Below, piece after piece: positions 44,950 to 56,746 of a stretch of DNA of 64,000 nt. Position numbers and translations under genes: made by a program. The notes beneath the pieces were generated by a model. The model did not search any database, was not told the DNA's origin, and saw only the letters and a program-made list of their open reading frames with translations. Source of the DNA: Scalesia atractyloides (lineage: Eukaryota > Streptophyta > Magnoliopsida > Asterales > Asteraceae); NCBI GenBank assembly GCA_947069175.1, contig CAMTDV010000028.1, positions 64,811,660 through 64,875,659 on the forward strand, given 5' to 3'. Position 1 is the stretch's first letter; every line of letters begins with the position of its first letter.

Positions 44950-45640
44950 AGGACCACTTATGCTGCCTCATTAAAACCCTACTAAGAAAACCCGGTGGGA
45001 CAAAACTTAGTCAAGGAAAAAGAGTACATATACTGTGTATATTATGGGTACATTACTCCCCCTCAATTTTACATGTATATCTTGATGATGTTGAATCCAA
45101 TCTTCTGTGACAGCTGCTTGACTTGATATTTGGCGGTCTTCTTTGATTTGAGTGTTGTTGTCTATATTGTCTTCATACGGTATAACTTGAGCTTCTTTTG
45201 ATTACCTCTAATCTACATACTTCTCAAATATGTTGAAATCTTCGACTTCATAAATTGTATCTGGATTGAGATCGAACTCTATGCGAGTCTAATATATATC
45301 AATCATAACCCAGGACGCCATATTATTCTTGTGGAACTATCCCGTGTCTCGAGTTTGTAAATATGTCAAATAATTATTTAATGCGCTTTATAATCCTGCC
45401 TCGTTAAAAACCTTGCCAGAAAAACCCAATGGGATAAAACCGTAGCTAAGGGAAAAATAGTGCACTGCGCATTATTCATAATTAACAATATGCTCCAGGA
45501 TGACGTTAAGTTGATACTTCAGTACCTATAATAAAAACTGATGCTACTGGATCAGTTATGTTGCTTCATCAAAAACCTTACTAAGAAAATCTAATATAAA
45601 AACTTAGTAAAGGGAAAAAGAGTGCAACATATTGTATTGA
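44950..45640 (-). repeat. Three diverged copies of a ~90-bp segment near the Copia 3' end
   Basis: CCTCATTAAAACCCTACTAAG / CCTCGTTAAAAACCTTGCC / CTTCATCAAAAACCTTAC each precede a GGGAAAAAGAGTGCA-like tail (ends near 45030, 45460, 45625). They point to internal duplication in the 3' non-coding part of the element. Confidence 0.65.
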
Positions 45641-48600
45641 AACTGTAATCTTGCCAATACATCTATCAAGAACGCAATATCAGCTATCGTCTTGTTTACA
45701 AGATACATCAATGTTCCGATCGCAATTAAGTATGGTACTTATGGACCAATTATTTATCCATCCTCCTTTTAGGGACAGTAAAATCCTTTCCATATGTCAA
45801 GCAATTCGACAACCATTAGCGTACTCAACAAATGAATTTTATCCATATAACATCTTATGGATGTACTTTGATGGATGAGCAAAAATAGTATATATATACT
45901 CGAACTATAATATACTCGAACTGTGGGTCGAAAATAACTACACTGTATAAAGGTCTTTTCATAATTTTCCCTTCGGTAGTGTTTACATCATCACTGTAAA
46001 CTCCAATTACACTGAACATTAAAAGTGAAATCTTGCTAAGTATATATAGCTCATTTATCAAACTAATACCCCTCTTTTCAAAGTATCAACCAAGTCAATT
46101 GTACCACATAGGACCAATCCCTTTAAGATTTATATAACACGTATGGGGTTATTGTTTAATAATGTTTTGAGCATTTTTAATCCTTCAGGGATTTCATGCA
46201 GATGTCATTTGTAATTGTCTCGTACATTTATACATTGACGACATCCATAAGTTTTATCTGAAGTCATTTTTAGATTGCGAGGCCGCTTAAACATCTAAAG
46301 ATTATTGCATCCACTGCAGGAATATACGTTTCCTCAAAATCAACTACTGGGATTTGGGAAAAAATCTTTATGTTAAAAACCATGCTTACATCGCAAAACT
46401 CATTCTTTACGTTTCTTTTTATTTAAAGACACCCATTTATAACCTAATGGTTTGACGTCTATGGGCGTTCGAACTGCAGGTTCGAAAACGTTTCGTTTGT
46501 CGAGGACTTTAATTCAACCTTTAAGTCATTAAGCCATTTTGGCTATTTCTGTGTGCGCACACTTACACAGTTTCATGTTTGTAACCTTTTTCATGGATTA
46601 CATTTATATCTATTGCATATACAAATATAATATTTTACACCTATTTCATTACGGTTCCATATTGTACATAATTCATTGAGATCTCATAGTTGTTTGGTAA
46701 CTGAGTTTCTTCTAGAACTCCATTATCCTCTTCTAGGGATTCGTTATCTTTCTAGGATTTCATCAATAACCTCATTTAAGGTTTTTGTATGCAGCCCCTT
46801 GTGGGGTTTTCTATATAAACCACTTCTGGGGTTTCCTATGCAACCTCTTATGGATTACACCAACTGCTTTACTATACTCTTTTCGTGTTTGTGGGTTTTA
46901 TATTTTGGAACCGATTTATATCTCACACTTTCGTAATATGATAATAATTTTGTGAGTACTTCAATTCGAGCAGATGAATTTAAGCTGGTATCTATGACTG
47001 TCACTTTATTTGTGTTAGTGAATGCATCTGGTATTTCATTTGCTATTATTTGCAATTACACGCTCTTTCTTTGGACTTCAGATTAACCACTTCAGGGGTC
47101 GAGATTTAGTATGATGCATGCATGTATTACCAGTCTTTTCTTTTCTTATCCAATCTCCCCCTAAGACTGGGAATATTGGCTTGTTACATGGATAGTTAGC
47201 ATTGGTGTTGTAAACATTCCCATTTCGGTATGTTACACTGGTGTTATTGGTACATATATCGCACAACCAAATAATTTTTGGTACTTTTCTAATAACCAGT
47301 TATGGTAGGGAGTATTAGTGATCAACAGTTGGTTTTGATATGATAAAATAGTCATTGAAATAAAATGAATTTTATCTCGACTACATATGCCTCTCACTAT
47401 GTTTAACATTATGCCCAACAATTGTCTTTACAACTGCTCGCAAAAGAGGAAATGTTAAACCATGTTAAAAAACAATGTTCCATATTGTCGGGCAAATCCC
47501 TTCTCAGCCATATACATCTCTCACCATACTTCGCATCGTGCCTAACAATGGTCATTACAATTACTTATCAAAGAGCAATGTTTAAACCATGTTATAGAAC
47601 AACATTCCATATCGTCGGGTATATGCTACATGTGTGTGGCTAAAAACTCACATGTAATCATGTATGGATGCCCCAATTAAGACCATTGAATATTTAAATG
47701 GTCCACATATAAGAGAAATTATTTTTGTAAGACTGCTTTTAGCTTTACTTAGTGGTTCTAGTTAGCACTTTTGATTGTTTAGCATATCATGATGCTATGT
47801 GGATGATCTATTTGGCCATGTCATATGGTGAACATATATTTTTCTAGTAAATTCTAGCTACTCACAACATTCACTTTTGTGTAATCTATTTAGTGCAATA
47901 TACTCTAGTTGGCCAAACATTTTTTCACATATATAGTATGTTAGATATTTTGTATCATTTTCGTTCATAGTTTCAATGTGATAAGCGTTTGTCCAAGTAT
48001 ACATATAAGTATGTGAGAATCTTCAGGATACTAGAACCTAGAATATGAGGCATTATTGATTGATAAACTTTTTATATATTGGTAAGATGTTGGTGCTCTT
48101 CTAGAGCATTTTATATGCTACTAACACATGAAAAGGCATTTATACGTGTCTCTGACCAGAGACAACTTAGAAAAATATTTATTTTGTTTTTCTGTAGTGT
48201 TAGTTTTGTTGTTTGTACACTGCACATATGTCACCCAAATTTGTGATAGCGCTTTTGGAGCTTCTAGACATGCATATGTATAATGTATGCATTCATCTAA
48301 GTTTTGTAATGTCTTATTGTAATTATGCATCAATTACTAGTGCCAAATAATCCTAGTTCTCCTCCATCGACAATAAAAAAATGACTCGTTCACTTAGTCG
48401 TATCAAATTGTTATATAAATACGAGCTTTTTAGTTTGCCATGTGATTTGAAGACATGATATGAGCTTTGTGTATTTCATGAAACCACATTCTTAGTACTA
48501 TTGCAACATGATCAAGTTATGAGTGTAAGACATGAAGAAAGCTTGTCAAAAATGCCAACATTAGTAACGTTTTCTCCACATAGTTTCGATACAAAAAAAT

Positions 48601-50039
48601 TAGAACTGTACTTATAAACTATCTTCAATTTTGTACACTCGCGATTGCAGAAAATCTATAGCAAACTTTTAAGAGGACAACCAACTTCTGGTGGTCAATT
48701 ATATCTTTGAGGTTTCTCATTATTTCTGGTATATCCTCAAAGTTGAGGGATTCTATATTTTTTTTATTTAAATACCTAAGGATGTGTGGAGGAGAAAGAT
48801 CATGATATTAGCCTTTGTTTACAGGGAAAGCATGTGGTAGCCAAAAAAACGCCAAGTGCGATGAACTAAAGTTTGGGTTGAACTTGATATATCATTACTA
48901 AAACAAACGGACTTTGTATACATTTGAGAGAACTTCGGGTTCTCAACATTGATTTAGGATTCAGGTGAAATTCAATATAAATGAGCATCAACACTAACTT
49001 AATATGATTCCTTATCTATTAATTTAAGTAACTAGCATCAGAGTCGTTTACTTAAGCTAAAGTATACTAATTATTTTTATAGCTATTTTTCATCATTTTC
49101 GTGTGAGGGCACTTTTCTAATGGCTATATCAATGTCTATTAATATTGTTTAGCAACAACAAGCAATTATAAGAATAATCATACAATCAATTATGTTGACT
49201 ATGCATAGCATTGTAACAAGCTGAAATATTCACTAAAGCATAACAATGTTTATCTCAGCTACAAATGAAATTTGTAATAATTTGTTTAGCACATTTAACT
49301 TGTCAAAAGTCAATACATATGTGCTAGTTACAACTAAGTAAAGTAACTATAATATGATTGTCGTTAATTAATAGTTTACATTTTTAATAATGCAATTGTA
49401 AACATGTCTATTTTGATTTAATATTTGAGGAGGCTTAGGCCGACCCAAATCAAATAAGCCAGCCTATCATTAACATATCTAAAAACGAAATTGACGATTT
49501 TATATTAAGAGTTCTTTTCTATATAATAATATATTTAAATGACTTAGTTATCAAAAGAAAAGAAAATTCAGAAAAGATAATTATATAAAGAGTAAATTGC
49601 ACAAAACATCCTTTATGTTTCCTCAAACTTGCAGGTTTCAGCCTTAATGTTTAAAACTTGCCAAAAACAACCTTTACGTTTATTTTTGTTGCCGGTTCAG
49701 TCCTTTCTGACTAACCAAGTTAATTATCCTAGTTTAATTCCCTCACATGCCTAACATGTGAGGGTATATTTGTCATTTTAGGTTTGTTTTTTTCTACAAA
49801 AACCCTTCTCTTCTCTACTCACACACAAACACACACAGACCATTCATCTCTCTCTTTGCCTTCATCTACCACCACCACCACCTCATCTACCACCGTCCAC
49901 CTGCCACCACCACAACCAACAACCACCGTCAAGCACCACCGCCCCCTGTCTCCTGCCGTGAAGCCAAGCACCACCGCAAACCCTAGCCCCCACTCCAAGA
50001 ACCCACCCCCGCCGCAACCACCACCACCGCCTTCGTCGT

Positions 50040-50500
50040 TCCACCACCGCCAAGAACATCAAAACCCACCACAGCCATCGTCGTTCGATTTGGTTTTGTT
50101 TGAAGATGAAGAACATCAAACCCACCACCGTCGATCTCTCTCTTCTTGCACTCTCTCTCTCTTCTTTCCCTCTTATGCAGGTCTATAGAGGTGGTGGCGG
50201 AGATGTGGGGGTGGAGGTGGTGGCGGAGATGAAGAACATCAAACCCACCACAGCCGCCGTCGTTCGATTTGGGGGTTTTGTTTGAAGATGAAGAACATCA
50301 AACCCACACCGCCGATCTCTCTCTTCTTTCACTCTCTCTCTCTCTTCTTTCCCTCTTATGCAGGTCTGTGGAGGTGGTGGCGGAGATGTGGGGTGGAGGT
50401 GGTGGCGGAGATGAAGAACATCAAACCCACCACCGCCGTCGTCGTTCGATTTGGGGGTTTTGTTTGAAGATGAAGAACATCAAACCCACCACCGCCATCA
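50040..50500 (+). repeat. ~184-bp tandem repeat inside the MULE
   Basis: GAAGATGAAGAACATCAAAC recurs at about 50103, 50287 and 50468, with the sister word GAGATGAAGAACATC at about 50226 and 50409. This gives a period near 184 bp and a half-period resemblance. All open frames across this stretch (KMKNIKPTT, DEEHQTH) are products of the repeat. Confidence 0.8.
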
Positions 50501-50519
50501 CACCACCGCCATCAAAACC

Positions 50520-50660
50520 CACCACCGCCGTCGTCTCCTGCCGCTCCCCCCCTCTCTCTCTACGGTCTCTCTCTCTCTCTCACCGATATCTCTCTCTTCT
50601 TTCTCTCTCTCTCTCTACAATCTCTCTCTCTCTCTCTTTTTCTCTCTCTCTCTACGGTGG
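50520..50660. repeat. CT-rich microsatellite
   Basis: Interrupted (CT)n over about 130 bases, next to a GGT-repeat block (50655-50830). Confidence 0.85.
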
Positions 50661-52242
50661 TGATGTATCAGGTGGCGGCGGTGGTGGTGGTGGTGGCAGT
50701 TGAAGATGATTGGTGGCGGAGTTATTTGGGGGGTTTTGGGGGTTTTGTCGGAGGTGGAGGTGGTGGCAGAGGAGGTGGTGTCGGAGGTAGAGGGTGGTGG
50801 CAGAGAAGGTGGTGTCGGAGGTGGAGGTGGTGGCCTCTAGCCGTTTGTTTTGATGACGACGACAACTAGGGTTCTGATGGTGGCATGTTGGTTGGTGGTT
50901 CAGATGGTGATGGGTTTGTCTGGGTTGAAGATGGTGGTCGGTCCGCTTGGCTGTTGGTTCAAATATGGGTTCAATACATTGTAGTCGGAGATTACGGGAT
51001 AAGTCATCGAAGGAGGTTGTGTACAGGTCGGTGAACAACAGGTTTTTAGTTTTGATGATGTTGTGTTTTTTGAGGGTTTTATAAGAAGAGGAAACAAAAT
51101 GACGAATATACCCTCACGTGTTAGGCATGTGAGGGAAATAAACTGAGATAATTAACTTGGTTAGTAATAAAGGACTGAACCGGCAACAAAAATAAACGTA
51201 AAGGTTGTTTTTGGCAAGTTTTAAACATTAAGGTTGGAACCTGCAAGTTTGAGAAAACATAAAGGACGTTTTGTGCAATTTACTCTTATATAAAACAAAT
51301 TTGTGAAAATAAATTGACCAGAACTCTAAATTTGCTTCGATCGTGTAACCGACTAACCGAGGTGGATGCCGCTTTAATCGCCTGACGGTTGACTATGTTA
51401 AATGGGAATATGTTTCTCTCGATATCCCAAGGTTCCCCCATCGATTTTGAGAATGTTATATTGAGAGGTTTTCCAAGTTTACATTCTAGCGATTCTAAAC
51501 AGTTTATAATCTATATAATTTGAAAGGTTTGTGTTACTTACCTGAATCCACAACAAAATCCCTGGTCTACAGAATCTGGGAACTTGCAGGTCTTGACCAA
51601 TGGCAGTCCGGATATGTAACGGGTCTTTTAACTTCAAGATCTCGCTTTGTTTCGTGGACCGACTTGTAGTTGTTCTTGCCTCTGGTCGTTCCTTTCTTTG
51701 TTTCTTTCGATTTGGTTATTGTAAGCAAAAGATTAGCATGGCAGCAGGGGGTGTTAGGATTTAGAATTTGAAATTGTTGCCATCTTCGTGGTCATTGACT
51801 GATACAAAAGGGAATCTGAATCCGAGGTTTTTATGGAGGAAGACGGGTTTCAAGAGTTTTTCCTTAGGAAATTGAAAATTGCCGTATGTGGCTGTCATGG
51901 TGGTTTTTGGCTACGTAAAAAAATGGTGTAGAGGTGTTAGATCATGATTCCAAAGGTGGTTCGGGTCGAACCTTGGTCGTTGGAACAAGAAGAACTTGCG
52001 AGTATCCTACATAAAATCAAAGGATTATATGGTTTTGGAAGAGCAAAGTGCTGATAACGTGTCATAAACAAGAGAGCATACAAAGAAAATAATTTCATTC
52101 ATAGTATTCATGTACATATATCATATATATAAAACAATACAACAACAACCCTAAAGCCCATTAACATTAGGTCGGGCTTGGCCTATGGACCTGAATGTCT
52201 GCATTCATAACATGAATAATATTATATGAATGCAATTTCTAG

Positions 52243-53042
52243 ATTGTAGGGGTTGTAAATGAATTTTCTTTTTAATGTTATTTTGTTAAGGATACATGTT
52301 TATCAGCTGTAAATGAACCGAATGAACACGAATAAGGCATGTAAACGAACAGAATTAACACTTATCGAACGAGATTTTATGTTCGTGTTCGTTCATTAAG
52401 GATATGAACGTGTTCATGAACAACACACAAATAATGGATGCTAGAATGAATGTCGGACGGAGCAACGCTGTAACTTGAAATCCTAATGGTGGAACGCAGG
52501 TCATGTATTCATTGATCTGAATAATGAGGAAGTAAAGTGGAATGGTGTAAAAACAAGATAGGAAAATGATTTCCTGATTTTAATTGTTAGAGTAACAAAT
52601 TAAATATATAAATGTACAAAAATCTTTTCATGAACATAAACAAAGGAATATGAATGATCATAAATGAACGAATATTCATGAACAATTACTGAACTTTCAC
52701 GAATACAGTCGAACGAACGAAAGCTTTGTTTATATTTGTTCATTTAACTAAGCGAACGAAATTTTTTGTTCATGTTGTTCATTTATTAAACGAACGAACG
52801 TAAACGAATTCCCGCCAAACAGTTCACAAACTGTTCGTTGAATGTTCAATTCATTTACAACTCTATTTATTTGTGTTCTTTGACGAGATTGTGAGGGTTG
52901 CAAGTGAATTTGTTTTTAATGTTATTTTGTTAAGGATACATGTTTATTTGTGTTCTTTGACGAAGATTGTAGGGGTTGTAAATAAATTTTCATTTTATTG
53001 TTATTTTGTTAACGATACATGTTTATTTGTGTTCTTTGACTT
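52243..53042. repeat. ~83-bp tandem repeat split by a hAT-like element
   Basis: The unit GATTGTAGGGGTTGTAAATGAATTTT ... AAGGATACATGTTTATTTGTGTTCTTTGACG (shown with gaps) occurs at 52243-52298, 52885-52966 and 52967-53042. The first copy is separated from the others by about 570 bp that has inverted GTAAATGAA / TTCATTTAC ends (52299-52865) and many GAACGAAC words, typical of small hAT elements. Confidence 0.55.
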
Positions 53043-56040
53043 AGCAGAAGAAATCAAACATACATGAAAATATATAAAATATTTTAAAAGATAGTTTAAG
53101 TATCTTATTACAAAAGCGGTTGTAATTCCTGCAAACCTTTGATAAATGTATTTTGTTTTTTTTTATAATTTTTAAAATACGGCTTTTTTTCTTTGATAAA
53201 TGTTTTATATTTTTCTTTTATAACTTTTAAAATACGTTTTTTATAGAATTATATTTTTTTTCTTCTATAACTTTTACATTTTGTTTTTTATATAAAATTT
53301 CATGTATAACATTGCAATGTGTTTTTATGTAATCTCAACATAATTTTTATTTAAAATCGAGCTGTGAATAGTAATGCACAAGTAATCGAACCACAAAGGT
53401 ACTTGTTATTAAAGCTATCCATGATTTAGTTCTTTTACGTTGTTTTCCCTTTCCATTATTTGGTAATTTAGTATAATGTTCTACTTAATTCTGCGTATAA
53501 CATTGCGACGTGCTTATTTTTATCTGTGTTTTGATATTGAAGTCACACGAATAAAATATAACTGATTTTTTTGTTCTTTGTTTTTCAATATAATTATGTG
53601 TTTCCTTTGTAACTTTTCATATATAATGTTTTATAAAGTTTTGGATATAATATACGTTTTGATATGTCTTTAACCTATTTAATTTGATTTATCTGTAATA
53701 TGTTGCATCCGTAATTTTCTTTTAAAATTTAATATGCAGTTATATTTTCATAGAAATTTTATTGAAAACAAAGTTGTATTCAAATTTAATACCATAAGCT
53801 GTTTATACTACTATACTATACCAATATACAACAAATTGAACAAATACGGATGAAAACCGAATTTCTATTAGGAATCCTACTAGTTATATGCTATATTAAA
53901 ACAAAAAGCATCTACTGTAAACTTTTTTTTTACTATTTTCTTTTTTTAACCTATACGTTTTTATTTTATTTTATTATTCGATGTTTAACTTTTTAATAAC
54001 TTTGTATTTTATTAATATAAATAATTATAAGCATGTTTTGTTTTTCTCTTATTTTTTATATCTTAAGCTATAGGGAGTGTCGGTATTATGACGAATCGAA
54101 CTTATATCGTGCAACGATATCGGTATCACATCGATTCCGACCGAACAAGATATTCACTTTTATAGTTTTTGATCGATTTAGAACACGTGTCGATATTGTT
54201 TTGAGCATATTATGACTTTATTTTTAGGTTTCAGCTTTTGGGTGTTATAACGAATGCCGATACTGTAAGGAACCGAATCGATACGATCAAATTCCCGTCA
54301 CAACACGCGAAAGAATTCCACTACCGGTAGTTAAAATGCACATGATGTGTATTTTTCTAATATGTTTGTTCATGTACAAGTTTATCATTAAACAAAAGTT
54401 ATATACACAATATTTGTACACAATTGCACACTGTATATCTAATGGGAAGCTTGCTTGCCATCATTCATAATTCATATAACTAACCATAAAAACTTATATG
54501 TTCATTTTTTTAATTAATAAAAGAACTTCTCCCGGAACTGGGGCGGCCCAAAGGAGCGAGGAGGGGGTGCACCCCTTAAAATATTTAGTGTATTTATAGA
54601 TAAAAATCATAATCACACTCTTTGAAAATTTAGTTAAACTTCTTATTTACATCTTTTAAAAATAATCGATGAAACCATCACATCCGAACATTTGAAAATT
54701 TATTAAACATTCACGGCCATCAATAATTTATTGTTTTCCCTTTATGGGTTTTAGTTTGTTTTATTTATTTATTATATGCAATGACCAGCTATTACTAGCT
54801 TATTCGGTTATTTGTCAACCTCATGTTAACTCCTATATTTATTGTGTGTGCTTTTCTAATTGAGCGTGACCTTAATTAAAATTCGATACTTTCTAGCTTA
54901 CTTCTTTTCTATTACATCTTATAGCCACATGTGACAACGATCTCCAATGTGTTGTCACATATTGGGAACTAAATTAACCAAACAATCTTTTAGTAACGTG
55001 AATTGCATTTCACTGATGTTCCTGGTCAGTATGTAAGATATCAGTGGGTCCTAAAAGTCATCCGATGATGTTTTTACAGATACAAAAAGAACCGAGCGAA
55101 CACGATTGGGCTTGTGTGTTTTTATTTAAGTAAATAACAATGAACATGAACACTTACACAGACGTAGTTTTTGTTAGTGTTTATTCATTAGAAAGTAAGC
55201 ATTTGATCATTTTAATAGCTAAAATGAACATAGTGTTTGATATTTTAATAGCTAAATGAACATACATGTAAATATGTTTAAATAGCCTATCATAAAAACA
55301 CATTGAAGTATGTTTGATAAGTTTAGCAGTTGAAAAAACTGTATATCATACATAAATGAGCAAGAAATTTGTTAACACTTGTTTATTTAACTAAATGAAA
55401 ATAAAATAGTATTTATCTTTGAGGTAACGTCATCACACAAAGTCTCCTAAATCTCAGATGAGTACAAAGACATAATGGATCACAAAATATAACATAATAG
55501 ATTACAAAATATAACACAATGTCGAGAAAAAAAAGACACAATGAGTAAAAAAAAAAGACACAATGACGCAAATAATGAAAAGACCCAATGCTAAATAAAA
55601 TCTATAAGCTAAAAATTTAAAAGCAAAAATCTAAAATCTTGCTAAAAATTCAAAAGCAAAAATCTAAAATATTGTATCATAGAATTCGACAAGACAATTT
55701 TAATCTCACTAGAACGAGTTCAATCAGAATCCGTTTAATACACTTTCTACGAATTTATCAAACTGTGTATTTAACCTTTTCTTTACTTGTTAAATAAATG
55801 AATGAATTTCCTTTCATCCTTAGTATTGTATAACATAATATCTAGTATTTTGAAAAAAAAATATTATTACTGCATCAATTATTATTTTGTATAAATCATG
55901 TACTACTAAATTAAATAAAAACTATATTCAATTATAAAAAAACAACTAATTTATATGATAATAACAACATAAATCTTGACATCTCCTCACTATCTACCAC
56001 CTCATTATATCATTTAATGCAACAACATTTTCCAGCTTCC
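53043..56040. other. AT-rich intergenic region; no gene seen
   Basis: Contains ACCGA/TCGGT words near 54060-54330 like those at 15630-15960. A short GC-rich scrap at 54540-54575 (GGGGCGGCCC ... GGGGGTGCACCCC) resembles one end of the hAT MITE at 35178. Nothing else can be supported. Confidence 0.45.
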
Positions 56041-56047
56041 ACCTTCA

Positions 56048-56053
56048 TATAAA
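56048..56053 (+). promoter_or_regulatory. TATA box
   Basis: TATAAA lies 59 bases before the ATG at 56112, a suitable distance for a short leader. Confidence 0.6.
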
Positions 56054-56111
56054 CACCTAACTCCTACACTCATTAACCACACACACATTCCCCTTTTCCG
56101 ATCACAACACA

Positions 56112-56525
56112 ATGGCACCAGCCACCGGATTCTCCTACCAGCGGCTGCGTAACGAAGGCGGCGAACAAAACGACTACGAGGAGGAACTTAAGCAGGCGAT
56201 CAACCACGTTAAGGCAAGAATCCGAAGGTCTTCGAGGCTGAACCGAGTGCATATGAGGCCGCGGTTGAAGATGAAGATCCCGAGCTTGAAACAGTTCATG
56301 AGGAGGAGAGCAAGATTAGTTGTGGTTTCAATGGCTAAGGTTTTGAAGAGGCTTAAAGAAAGTCAGTCACATTTTGGTGATTTGTTTGCTGGTAATTATT
56401 TGTTCATGCAGGTAAATCCTACTCCTGTGAAGTCTTCATCTCCGTATGCGATTAAAGCTCCTGTTAAGAGACGAGAAAATGAGTTAAGTTCTTCTTCTTC
56501 TTCTTCTTCTTCTAGGGTTTGTTAA
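56112..56525 (+). CDS. Small basic plant protein of unknown function, 137 aa
   Basis: A single-exon frame begins MAPATGFSYQRLRNEG and ends at TAA 56523-56525. The middle is strongly basic (KARIRRSSRLNRVHMRPRL, then RRRARLVVVSMAKVLKRLKE), followed by GDLFAGNYLFMQVNPTPVK and a Ser run (nine Ser, TCT/TCA codons) near the end. This layout matches a plant-specific family of short uncharacterised proteins, which I know only as hypothetical. No signal peptide or clear membrane helix. Codon use is GC-richer than the surroundings, and a TATA box precedes it, so it looks like a working gene. A poly-Ser microsatellite (TCT repeat) may vary in length. Confidence 0.85.
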   Translation: MAPATGFSYQRLRNEGGEQNDYEEELKQAINHVKARIRRSSRLNRVHMRPRLKMKIPSLKQFMRRRARLVVVSMAKVLKRLKESQSHFGDLFAGNYLFMQVNPTPVKSSSPYAIKAPVKRRENELSSSSSSSSSRVC

Positions 56526-56746
56526 TTGGTTTGAATTTGAAATAATTAATTATCGTTATTGTTGTTTACATATGAATTGAATATATTACAGTCATTTTTG
56601 TTTTCTTGTAAATTAATTGGTACATAACGGGTAGGTACAGTACGGTACCCGTACTTAATACAGTGTCGGTTTGGAATGGTATCGATATGGTATTAATACT
56701 CAGTATAGTTTACGATAGTAATAAATATTTTAACGTTTGGTAGAAG
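56526..56746. other. 3' flank of the small gene
   Basis: Likely 3' untranslated sequence, then a stretch with GGTACCCGTACTTAATAC and GGTATCGATATGG words like the ACCGATAT repeats elsewhere in the window. Confidence 0.35.

Larger units (their letters stand above)
49590..51285. mobile_element. Mutator-like element nested in the Copia element
   Basis: Terminal inverted repeats of about 180 bp start GAGTAAATTGCACAAAAC. They are flanked by a perfect 9-bp duplication, TTATATAAA (49581-49589 and 51286-51294). It is the same TIR family as 17612-19504 but more diverged. It has no transposase; the inside is Pro/His codon-rich CCACCACCG sequence, CT microsatellites and a tandem repeat, probably derived from captured exon or leader sequence. 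Confidence 0.92.
44806..52212 (-). mobile_element. Decayed Copia-like element on the minus strand, with nested MULE
   Basis: The 5' LTR (minus strand, 52212 down to 52060, 153 bp) begins TGTTATGAATGCAGACATTC and ends TTTATGACA, followed by CGTTATCAGCAC, a primer-binding-like word. The matching 3' LTR at 44806-44851 keeps only about 46 bases, after a polypurine tract CTGAGGGGGAG. Inside, the word set CATTAAAACCCTACTAAGAAAACC ... GGAAAAAGAGT repeats three times (about 44965, 45400, 45570; written with gaps). No intact gag or pol frame survives. The Mutator-like element at 49590 inserted later. Confidence 0.75.

Noticed and set aside
50269..51038. Pro/His/Ser- and Gly-rich open frames on both strands
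   Set aside because: Products of CCACCACCG and CT repeats inside the nested MULE. They have low-complexity composition and no start context.
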